Shown: positions 12,801-21,812 of the stretch, piece after piece
Layout: every line of letters begins with the position of its first letter
Numbering within the stretch: the stretch's first letter is position 1
From: Oscarella lobularis
Taxonomy: Eukaryota; Porifera; Homoscleromorpha; Homosclerophorida; Oscarellidae
NCBI RefSeq assembly: GCF_947507565.1
Contig: NC_089177.1
Coordinates: forward strand, 3,038,001 to 3,102,000
Length of the DNA: 64,000 nucleotides
Reading direction: 5' to 3'
Position numbers and translations under genes: made by a program
The notes under the pieces: model-generated
Seen by the model: the letters and a program-made list of their open reading frames with translations, nothing else
Databases searched by the model: none
Told to the model about the DNA's origin: nothing

Positions 12801-14882
12801 TGTGACCTTCCATAATCTTAGAATCGGTACTATTAGAAATAATGCACTCACCGTATAGCGGTTATTTCTTACCCCCACTGGCTTTGCTGTAACGTAGGGA
12901 TTCCAAAGTCTAATCATTCTGTCCGCTCCTCCCGATACTGTACGGCATTTTTGCTCGATTACTATAACTAGGTGTTAAAAAATCGACGTTACCTATCATG
13001 TTTATGGATCGGCTGTAATCAAAGTCGCAAATGCCTTGCTGAATTGAAAATATTATCCTTGAAAAAGAAATGCAGATTTCACAAGTGAAAATACGCCGTA
13101 TAGTTCTCGCACGTTCTCATAACGCTGCTCGACTTCTCAATGTAGCCGAGAATAATCGAGTTCTTGTCCGTCGTGGCGCTCGAAATGACCGCATCGAGGC
13201 TAGGAATGTATCGCACTAAAGAGAACATAACACGCTAGTCAGTAGAGACAGAGACTCTTCTTCGAAATCTCTCACCTCTTCGCACCCACCCCAAATGATG
13301 AGAATGTTTGACGATTCGTACACTCTTATAATGCCCGTCTTCGAGATCTTTTAGTTTAACGTTAGCACAACTGGGAGAGCCGCCTACTAAAAGTACAACC
13401 GTGACATGTACACATTCATCAATTCTGGTCCCGACCTTGAAACTCCCTATCGGCCGACGGTGCCGTCGTTAGCGACGGCGGCGACGGCGACGACGCATCC
13501 GCTTTATACTTTGAAACCGGATCGAAAAAATGAAGCGAAATCTTACTGAACATGATGCCGACGACATTGCCGTCGGCATCGCCAAAGATCAGTGCCCCTT
13601 CGTCGGATCCGTCGTCACACGACCTTGACAAAGCGTTTTCGGTTTTTTTTAAGACTCGACGCATATATATATATATATATATACATGTATATATATATAT
13701 ACTGTACCACGCATCCATGGAAAGCGGAGTGGCAATCATTCCGCTCACTCGATAGCGACAGACAAATTCGGGTAGAGCAGTCACGTCATAGATTACTAGC
13801 TCCCCCCAAAAAACGAATAAACGTAGAAGGATTTGCTGCCTCCTCCTCCTCCTCCTTACGTAGTTCCTTTGTTGTCAGCGTCACAAAGAGTTTGTTGAGA
13901 GCTGGCATCAGGCTAAACGCTGTCACCCACAAGTCTCGTTTCCGAATCGTCTCGAGCTGAATCTGTAAAAATAATAGTAAATTTTAAAAAAATTTAAATT
14001 CATTAATTGATTACCCTGACAGGTTCCTTCAGCGCCGGCCTAGCGTTGACTGTCCACGTACATACGCAACCGTCCTAAAGGTAAATATTGAATTTGCGTT
14101 TTCAGTCCAACGCAGCGTTTGTTCCTCGCCTTGCTGACTGTCACGTAACGCGATGGATTCTTTTGAAGTTCAAAGCCTTGTATGGACTCTTTGTGATGAC
14201 TAAGGAGGAATCCGTCTGGAATCGAGAGTCAATGTAACGTACTAATGATACTTTGGCAAGATTTTGACGGTCTTCCAGTGGGGCACTTGAGTCGCTTTCA
14301 CTTTGTCCTCCCTTTCAAAGTAGCACATGAGCATGTGCGAGCAAAATTGATCCTGCACGTAAATGCATTGCCATCGATGACGTACTACTGCCTTGCAAAC
14401 GGCTCACCCAATTTATTCTCCCCTCGTTGGCCAAATCGATTTTTTCAAACAGATCATATACCTAGAATTCCAGCATTTCCGCCTTGCCAATTCCCCACAA
14501 GTTTGGATTACCTCCTGTTCGTCATTTGAATCAAGATTCAAAGCAAGGGTGACGGCCGCATGGAACTGAGTCGAATCAAGAAATTCGTCGTTCTAAAGTC
14601 AGCGAAACCTTCAAACCTATTCTGCGCGCCCTCTACAGAAAAACGGCCCACCTGAAACGCGTTCTTCAGACTCTCCAGCCCTACAAGGCTAAGTCGCTCT
14701 TCGAGTTTGACTTTGGGACCCTTCGGGCTGGTCTTCGTCGCCGACTCGGTTGCGGGCCTACGCGTAATTGTTTTGTTTACGTCGTGCGTGGACGTTGGAT
14801 ACGGAAGTAATCGGACGGCTCCGAGCTCCTCGACTCACTTTCCGTGCAGTTTTGCTGACGAAAACGGTGCAGACGCCTGCAT
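9874..14882 (-). CDS. EF-hand plus WD40-repeat protein, WDR49/WDR95/EFCAB8-like
   Basis: About 5 kb, many short exons. Start: ATG at 14882 opens a 44-nt exon beginning MQASAPFSSAKLHGK with donor GTGAGT; the next exon (after ACGCGTAG) continues in frame into KLEERLSLVGLESLKNAFQ. An EF-hand loop follows near 14400-14460 (FEKIDLANEGRINW). Then many WD repeats are recognisable: MIRLWNPYVTAKPVGV (about 12870-12917), MEIKPDARNRVLTHERAV then WMLDTGQKV (12260-12430), ATASQDGEIILWNIYSQRV (11720-11800), GSGSWVRFWNIDTSQC and LATGSPSGEIKVWDIQNY (11200-11440), VVSASADCCCSVWDIYGTPVGTFGQ (10920-11000). The tail is acidic, then basic. The EF-hand and WD order and motif wording match WDR49/WDR95-type proteins, which are typical of ciliated organisms. 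The join near 10370 lacks a GT donor (see findings), so the last exons are less certain. An intron near 13660-13700 carries an (AT)n microsatellite. Its first exon has been copied to 18136. Confidence 0.8.
13662..13702. repeat. (AT)n microsatellite in a WDR-gene intron
   Basis: Two runs of alternating AT/TA, interrupted by CATG, between exons of the WDR49-like gene. Simple-sequence repeat with no further function seen. Confidence 0.9.
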
Positions 14883-15152
14883 TGACTGTCGCAAAGTTTC
14901 CAGCGCAGCGCCAGATCGCGGAACAAGAAAGCAACGCGTGCTCTACCGACTTCGAGCACCCGGATTGTAAGAGCGGGAGACCACAAAAAATACTACTAAA
15001 ATTTCCTAAGAACCTTATTGAAGTAGGAGCAGCAGTAGCTGTGTAGATGCGAGGATTCGTATCTCAGATGTATGTAGAGCTCATGCAGAAAAAAACAGAT
15101 TGGCAAAAGAAGGCAACGCAAGAAGATATGCTGTTACAAAAAAAAACAATTA

Positions 15153-16745
15153 CTAGTACTGGCCCGAACCGCTAACGTAATTCGGGTTGACGGAGAATCC
15201 CTTGTACTCCTCTGAGCTATTTCCTGAATCGTTTCCAAGAAGCTTATCCGTTTCCGGAGACTTCTTAGCCCTGCAAAAACTTGGGTAAAAATCGAGATTT
15301 TTAAGAGGACGAACTGAAGTACTTTTGCAAGTTGTAGAGAAGAACACATGGTACCATCACCACAATTCCACCGAGACTAAACCAGGTCGTCTTGTTTGCA
15401 TTCGGATAGAAAGAAAACTGACAAGGAGGCTGTTGAAATAACGTCCAAAACAAAAATCCCAAAGGCGTAACCATGGCCTAGAGACAAAATTTGAAAAACC
15501 GTATATTGAATTTCTATTATACCATACTGAGACTACGGCTAAAAACGTGGCTCCATCACTGTAGCGAAGGAGAAGGCCGCCGCCAATGTAACTGACGGCA
15601 TAAAAGAAAATGAAGAGGAACCCTCTAACGCCCGTTCCACTACCGCAACCGTCTCCACCGAAGAAGCAAGATAACCCAAAATGATAACTAAACCCCCACT
15701 TCAATTATTTTTTTATACAAACAAGCAGCACTGACTTTTCTCCAAAATTCTTCATACTCGTTGACATTCCAAACCCTGGTATAATATCGGCCCAGAAGAG
15801 CGCGAGACCGGTGAGAAGCTGATAGCACGAAGTGCAGAAAAGAAAAAAGAAGAGGTTGATTTGACCGCGTCGAACTCCGTGCCGTCGCTGGAGACTGCGC
15901 TCTTCAAGGACATTCATCAGCGCCGCCGGAACAAAGCCAAACATAAAGCATAAGGGCCACAAGATGCGACCGGCAAGCGACTCCCCGCCACTTCCTGTGG
16001 TGCTGTTGCTGTTGCTGTTGTTGCTGTTGCTGTTGTTGCTGTTGTTGTTGTTGCTGTTGTTGTTGTTGTTGCTGTGTGCGCACACTTGAGACGGATCCAT
16101 GTTGCCAAACGTGGGAATGAGACAGAAGAAAATTGCCCCAAAGACAGCAAGGGCCGTGAGGAATTGAAACAAGTTTGGTTTTTTCTTCAGAAGTACAAAC
16201 CTGCACGAGACACATGTGTATGTGATTTATTAGACAGTTAGGCGTGGCTAGCGAATTACCGAAGGATGATTGTGAGCGGTATCATGAAATTTCCCAGTAT
16301 GGTTTGGAGTAAGGCGCTCGTTCGCTCCGGCGACGCCGCAAAAACGACCATGATACCGTTGAGCGCGTCGCAAAAGCCGATCCAGAAGAGCTCGAGCTGA
16401 GGAAACGTGTAATCGGTCGACGAGATCCATTTCTCGCCCGCCGACTGGAACGTCGACCAGACAACAAGCACGAGCGTGATGACGCCAAATATGACGACGA
16501 AAGAGAAACTGGCAAAGGTGAGAACGAAGTAGCCGTCAACGGAGACTTCTGTGTGCGTTGTCGAGTCGTTGAGCGTCGGATAGGCGGAGAGCCAGAGCGG
16601 CAGGGAAACGTTCTCGCCCACCTGACGATCGAGAGAAAAAGCGACGATCGATCTAGTAAACGGACATTCGACGAACCTGGCCGACGACGGCCATCAGGGC
16701 GGCGATGATCGTACACAGGAGAGAATTATACAAGAGTCCTTCCAT
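15153..16745 (-). CDS. CRT-like (DMT superfamily) transporter, paralogue 1
   Basis: Six exons. Start ATG at 16745; exon 1 (16745..16677) reads MEGLLYNSLLCTIIAALMAVVGQ; exon 2 is 16621..16260; exon 3 is 16200..15736; exon 4 starts at 15687; then a WTLFQQPP exon and a last exon ending GSGQY and TAG at 15153. The product has about ten hydrophobic segments and matches the chloroquine-resistance-transporter-like family: DALNGIMVVFAASPERTSA at the TM2-3 turn, LQTILGNFMIPLT, LIPTFGNM, and later FCTSCYQLLTGLALF, a Cys-bearing loop CFFGGDGCG, and YSDGATFLAVV. CRT-like proteins export amino acids, peptides or glutathione from acidic vacuoles or plastids. Substrate here is unknown. Unlike its paralogues it has an Asn/Ser-rich loop from a trinucleotide expansion (16005-16075). 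No start-codon or frame damage seen. Confidence 0.82.
16005..16075 (-). repeat. Coding (AAC/AGC)n trinucleotide repeat in CRT-like gene 1
   Basis: On the coding strand this is a run of AAC and AGC codons giving a roughly 24-residue Asn/Ser tract in the loop after LIPTFGNMD. The two neighbouring paralogues have only short Ser/Asn stretches at the same point, so the expansion postdates the gene duplication. Confidence 0.85.
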
Positions 16746-16857
16746 GTCTGTTCCAATGAGTCCCCCCTGACGTTTCTAACTCGTGACTTGCTTGCAGGAT
16801 ACATCGCAACACTCTGTACGTCATAGCCCTGACGTCACGGGCTCTTACACTTACACT

Positions 16858-18067
16858 TTATTCTACTGTACCGCACAATTCGTCCCAATTAATTTTCGCG
16901 TCAAACACTTCTCTCTCGAGCCACTCTTCGTAGTTCTCCTTGAATTCCTCGCTGAGAGGAACGTCCTGAGCGAGTACGTTCAAAACGTTGTAGTCTACCA
17001 TCACGTCAGTATTTGAAAAGTCCAAATTGACGACTTTCTCTTCAACAGGCGGGCTCGGAGCATAGTGACGATTGTTGAATTGCGCAACACAAACGCGCAG
17101 GGAATACTCAGCTGACTGAAAGTCCCACGGTCGAGCTTCCATGTCTAAAGAGCAATCGATTGATAAAGGCGTAAGAACATTGGACGAGGCAAACCGCTTC
17201 CAAATGCCCAATCGGATGTCGCACTCGTTGATATATAGCCGATAGTATGCGCATATTTCCGCGTCGCCAAAACCCAAAAACGTCACCCAAAAACGTCACC
17301 TGCGTCTTGAGAAGCTAAGTAGAAAATAAAAATCGCTTTCACGCATTTTGCCCCTCATAGACAACACATTACTTTCAATATATAGAATTGCATGAGATGA
17401 TGACGTACTTTGAGAGCCCGTTTCAAGATGGGAGCCGATTTGAAGACAACCAACATCTAAGCCAGGAGAGAAAACGAGTCCCATGCGCACTAGCACAGTT
17501 CTCGCGCTTCAGCTTACCACCGTCCTCGAATGTTTCCATTTCACCAGCTTTAGCAATATCCTTAGAAGGTTGATGCAGGAGAAAAGATTTCTCCAGCAAA
17601 CGTCTCGCGAATCGCCTGCCTCCTAGCAAGTACGAGCCCTTTTAGGCAGGACATTGAAATATTCTCTAAAAGGGCATACCAGTCCTTCGGCCGTCACTTC
17701 CGATGACGGACACAAAAGGCAATGAGGAAAGTCCAAAGCTGAAATACTACACAGAAAAAATCGTATTTTTTAATTGAAATGAGGAGGCTATTTACTTATT
17801 TCGCGCTGCGACAAAAATCGGTATATTCTGGTTGAGCAGCTTCAGCACGAGAGGTATGCAGTTGGCGAAGACGAGATGCTGACCCATAAATTCAAACTAG
17901 AACGATTAATCATTCAAAAGGCACCAGTCTACGTCGCAACACAATGTATATACCTGGTAAACGTGATTCACTTCAAGAGCAGAAGAAGCAGTGCGGTAAT
18001 CGCCTTCATCATGAGAAGAAACGTGAAACTGCGTAGAAAGGCGCTTAGCGAATACTTTGTGTCTGTT
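16858..18067 (-). pseudogene. Truncated STRIP pseudogene (duplicated 3' end)
   Basis: Near-identical copy of the 3' portion of the STRIP gene at 21813-23069. It preserves the last exon (MEARPWDFQSAEYSLRV ... INWDELCGTVE) and earlier exons with their splice sites, but has no 5' part. Damage relative to the intact copy: a 21-nt in-frame loss in the last exon (residues SDEAYQP or equivalent), loss of about 12 nt removing the acceptor and first codons of the exon starting EIMMKAIT, and a 10-nt deletion after LLLLLLK that creates a TGA (17968). Homology stops abruptly at about 18067, where WDR exon-1 sequence begins. It lies directly upstream of CRT-like gene 1. Confidence 0.88.
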
Positions 18068-18222
18068 GACGGCTCCGAGCTCCTCGACTCACTTTCCGTG
18101 CAGTTTTGCTGACGAAAACGGTGCATACGCCTGCATTGACTGTCGCAAAGTTTCCAGCGCAGCGCCAGATCGCGGAACAAGAAAGCAACGTGCTCTACCG
18201 ACTTCGAGCACCCGGATTGCAA
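18068..18222 (-). pseudogene. Orphan copy of the WDR49-like promoter/first exon
   Basis: Matches 14811-14990 almost base for base, including the ATG (18136 on the minus strand), the MQA.APFSSAKLHGK coding stretch with one substitution, and the GTGAGT donor. The rest of the WDR gene is absent; reading onward on the minus strand runs into the broken STRIP copy. It is the edge of a tandem duplication. It may retain promoter activity because the duplicated segment extends to CRT-like gene 2, but that is inference. Confidence 0.85.
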
Positions 18223-18394
18223 GAGCGGGAGACCACAAAAAATACTACTAAAATTTCTTAAGGAACTTTATTGAAGTAGGAGCAGCAGTAGCTGCGTAGA
18301 CGCGAGGATTCGTATCCCAGATGTATGTAGCTCATGCAGAAAAACAGCAAAAGAAGGCAAAGCAAGAAAATATGCTGTTACAAAAAAACAATTA

Positions 18395-19928
18395 CTAGTG
18401 CTGGCCCGAACCGCTAACGTAATTCGGGTTGACGGAGAATCCCTTGTACTCCTCTGAGCTATTTCCTGAACCGTCTCCAAGAAGCTTATCCGTTTCCGGA
18501 GACTTCTTAGCCCTGCAAAAACTTGGTGAAAAAACGAGATATTTAAGTGGGAATACTGAAGTACTTTTGCAAGTTGTAGAGAAGAACACATGGTACCATC
18601 ACCACAATTCCACCGAGACTAAACCAGGTACTCTTATTTGCATTGGGATGGAAAGAGAACGGACAAGGAGGCTGTTGAAATAACGTCCAAAACAAAAATC
18701 CCAAAGGCGTGACCAAAGACTAAAGAAAAAAAATTAAAAAACAATACATTCTATTTTTATTATGCCATACTACGACTACAGCTAAAAACGTGGCTCCATC
18801 ACTGTAGCGAAGGAGGAGGCCACTGCCAATGTAACTGATGACATAAAAGAAAATGAAGAGGAACCCTCTAACGCCCGTTTCACTACCGCAGCTGTCTCCA
18901 CCGAAGAAGCAAGATAACCCAAAATGATAACTAAACCCCCACTTCAATTATTTTCGATACAAACGAGCAGCCACTGACTTTTCTCCGAAATTCTTGATAC
19001 CCTTTGACATTCCAAACCCGGGTATAATATCGGCCCAGAAGAGCGCGAGACCGGTGAGAAGCTGATAGCACGACGTGCAGAAAAGAAAAAAGAAGAGATT
19101 GATTTGACCATGTCGAACTCCATGTCGTCGCTGAAGACTGCGTTCTTCAAGAACATTCATCAGCGCCGCCGGAACAAAGCCGAACATGAAGCACAACGGC
19201 CACAAGATGCGACCGGCAAGCGACTCACTACCTCCTGTGCTGTTGCTGCTGTTGCTGCTGTCACACTCTTGAGGCAGATCCATGTTGCCAAACGTGGGAA
19301 TGAGACAGAAGAAAATTGCCAGAAAGACAATGGTGGCTGTGAGGAATTGAAACAAGTTTGGTTTTTTTTTCAGAACTAATAACCTGCACAAGACATACAT
19401 ACATATATTCATGTATATGTACACGCCCTTTAGACAGGTAGGCGTGGCTAGCGAATTAGTGAAGTACCGAAGGCCTATTGTGAGCGGTATCATGAAATTT
19501 GCCAGTATGGTTTGGAGTAAGGCGCTCGTTCGCTCCGGCGACGCCGCAAAGACGACCATGATACCGTTGAGCGCGTCGCAAAAGCCGATCCAGAAGAGCT
19601 CGAGCTGGGGAAAAGTGTAATCGGTCGACGAGATCACCTTCTCGTTCGCCGACTGGAACGACGACCAGATAACAAGCACGAGCGTGATGACGCCAAATAT
19701 GACGACGAAAGAGAAACTGGCAAAGGTGAGAACGAAGTAGCCGTCGACGGAGACTTCTTTGTGCGTTGTCGAGTCGTTGAGCGTCGGATAAGCGGAGAGC
19801 CAGAGCGGCAGAACGACGTTCTGACCCACCTGAGAGAAAAGCGATGATCAAACGGATTCGACTCTATGACGAACCTGGCCGCCGACGGCCAATATAGCGA
19901 AGAGCGTACTGAGGAGCGCTCCTTCCAT
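18395..19928 (-). CDS. CRT-like (DMT superfamily) transporter, paralogue 2
   Basis: Same six-exon layout as paralogue 1. Start ATG at 19928 (MEGALLSTLFAILAVGGQ), exon 2 begins at the GTG following the CACCTGA acceptor near 19829, stop TAG at 18395 after GSGQH. Conserved blocks: SLPLWLSAYPTLNDS-like N-terminal loop (here VVLPLWLSAYPTLNDS), DALNGIMVVFAASPERTSA, LIPTFGNMDL, ALMNVLEERSLQRRHGV, FCTSCYQLLTGLALF, CFFGGDSCG and a QPPC loop. Protein identity to paralogue 1 is very high by eye, consistent with the recent tandem duplication whose junction is at 18067. The C-terminal tail (KSPETDKLLG ... VNPNYVSGSG) is polar and ends with a possible sorting tail. Substrate and membrane are unknown; an endolysosomal location would fit the family. 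Confidence 0.82.
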
Positions 19929-20160
19929 GGCTGTAATCGCGCAAACTTGTGTCAGCTGTCCCCCGACTCGTGACTTGTGAATTACGGTATCATAACGCAA
20001 CACTCTTACGTCATATTGCAGACGTCACGGGGACTCGAGGCTGCCGCATGACGTCAACTCGTGACAAAGGCTGCAAAATCGCAAGAAAAATTAATTCGGC
20101 ATGTAGCTCAGTGCAGCAAGTAATAAAACGTAGTTATTCAACAGCCATTACAAAATGAGT

Positions 20161-21715
20161 CTAGTACTGGCCTAAATCGCTGGTGTGATTTGGGTTGACG
20201 GAGAATCCCTTGTGCTCCCCTCCTGATCCTTTTCCAAGAAGCTGATCCGTTTCCGGAGACTTTATAGTCCTGCGCAAAACGAAAAAATAAGAATTATATT
20301 TAGAGTAAACACAAAGTACTTCCGCAAATTGTAGAGAAGAAGGCTGGCAAGCATAACCACAATTCCACCAAGGCTAAACCAAGTGCTCTTATTTGCACGA
20401 GGATGAAAAGTAAACCGACAAGGAGGCTGTTGAAATAACGTCCAAAACAAGAATCCTAAAGGAGTAACCATAGACTAAAGAAAAACCTTTAATAAAAATT
20501 CCGTATATACTATTATAATCATACTACGACTACAGCTAGAAAGATGGCTCCATCAGTGTAGCGAAGGAGAAAGCCACTGCCAAGGTAACTGAAGACATAA
20601 AAGAAAATAAAGAGCGTTCCTCTGCCGCCCGTTGTACGTCCGCAGCCGTCTCCGCCAAAAAAGCAAGATAGTCCAAAACGATAACTAAATCAAGTGCACT
20701 TCAATTATTGTTAATTAGAACAAGCAGCGCTGACTTTTCTCCAAAATTCTTGAGATCATTTGACATTCCAAACCCAGGTATAATATCGGTCCAGAAGAAC
20801 GCAATACCGGTGAGAAACTGATAGCATGAGGTGCAGAAAAGAAAAAAGATGAGATTGATTTGACCACGTTGGACGCCATGTCGTCGCTGGAGACTGCGCT
20901 CTTCAAGGACATTCATCAGCGCCGCCGGAACAAAGCCAAACATGAAGCACATGGGCCACAAGATGCGACCGGCAAGTGACTCCCCACCACCTCCTGTGCT
21001 GCTGTTAGTGCTGAAATTGCTGTATGCGCACGCTTGAGGCGGATCCATTTTGCCAAACGTGGGAATGAGACAGAGGAAAATTGCAAAAAAGACAACAGTG
21101 GCTGCGAGGAATTGAAACAAGCTTGGCCTTCTTTTCAGAACGAGAAGCCTGCACCAGTGTATTATTAATTAAGTAGTTCCTCATTTGAGCCTCCACCCTC
21201 TCTTAGTCCTAAGCACGGTTAATTAATTAGGAGGATTAAACTCAAAGTCAGGTCAAAAGAGAGAGGTCGTTCAAATGCATTACTGTACCGGAGTGCAACT
21301 GTAAGCGGTATCATGAAATTTCCTAATATCGTTTGGAGTAGGGCACTCGTTCGCTCGGGCGACGCGGCGAAGATGACCATGATACCGTTGAGCGCGTCGC
21401 AAAATCCGATCTTGAAGAGCTCAAACTGGGGAAAGGTGTACTCAGTCAACGAGATCATTTTCTTTCCCGCTGACTGGAACGACGAGATGATAGCGAGTAC
21501 GAGCGTCCAGACGCCAAATATGACAACGAAAGCAAAACTGGAGAAGGAGAAAACAAAGTAGCCGTCGACGGAGACTTCTGTGAGCGGATAAGCAGAGAGC
21601 CAGAGCGGAAGAACGACGTTCTGGCCCACCTGATGAGAGAAATGATCAATATGAGATATTCGACTCTATGACAAACCTGGCCAACGACGGCCATTATGGC
21701 GAAGGTCGCTTTCAT
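20161..21715 (-). CDS. CRT-like (DMT superfamily) transporter, paralogue 3
   Basis: Third tandem member, more diverged than the other two. Start ATG at 21715 (MKATFAIMAVVGQ), shorter N-terminal loop (LWLSAYPLTEVSVDGYF lacks the NDSTTH insert), then SPERTSALLQTILGNFMIPLT, FLCLIPTFGKMDPPQ, the Asn-glycosylatable loop NFSTNSSTGG, ALMNVLEERSLQRRHGVQ, FCTSCYQFLTGIAFFWTD, the Cys-bearing loop CFFGGDGCG and FWTLFQQPPC. Stop TAG at 20161-20163. All splice sites seen in paralogues 1 and 2 are kept. It abuts the intact STRIP gene (about 98 bp to that gene's stop codon), the same relation as CRT gene 1 has to the STRIP pseudocopy. Confidence 0.8.
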
Positions 21716-21812
21716 CGCCGGAGAAAGTTACCACATACGGGAACTTGACTCTAAATAACACAACTCTCTTTTTTGTTCAACGGTTTCAAAGACTCGGAAC
21801 CTGTTTATTCTA

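Noticed and set aside
17968-18222. Functional fusion gene made of WDR exon 1 and STRIP exons
   Set aside because: The 10-nt deletion gives an immediate stop after LLLLLLK, so no STRIP domain could be made; kept only as a possible transcript.
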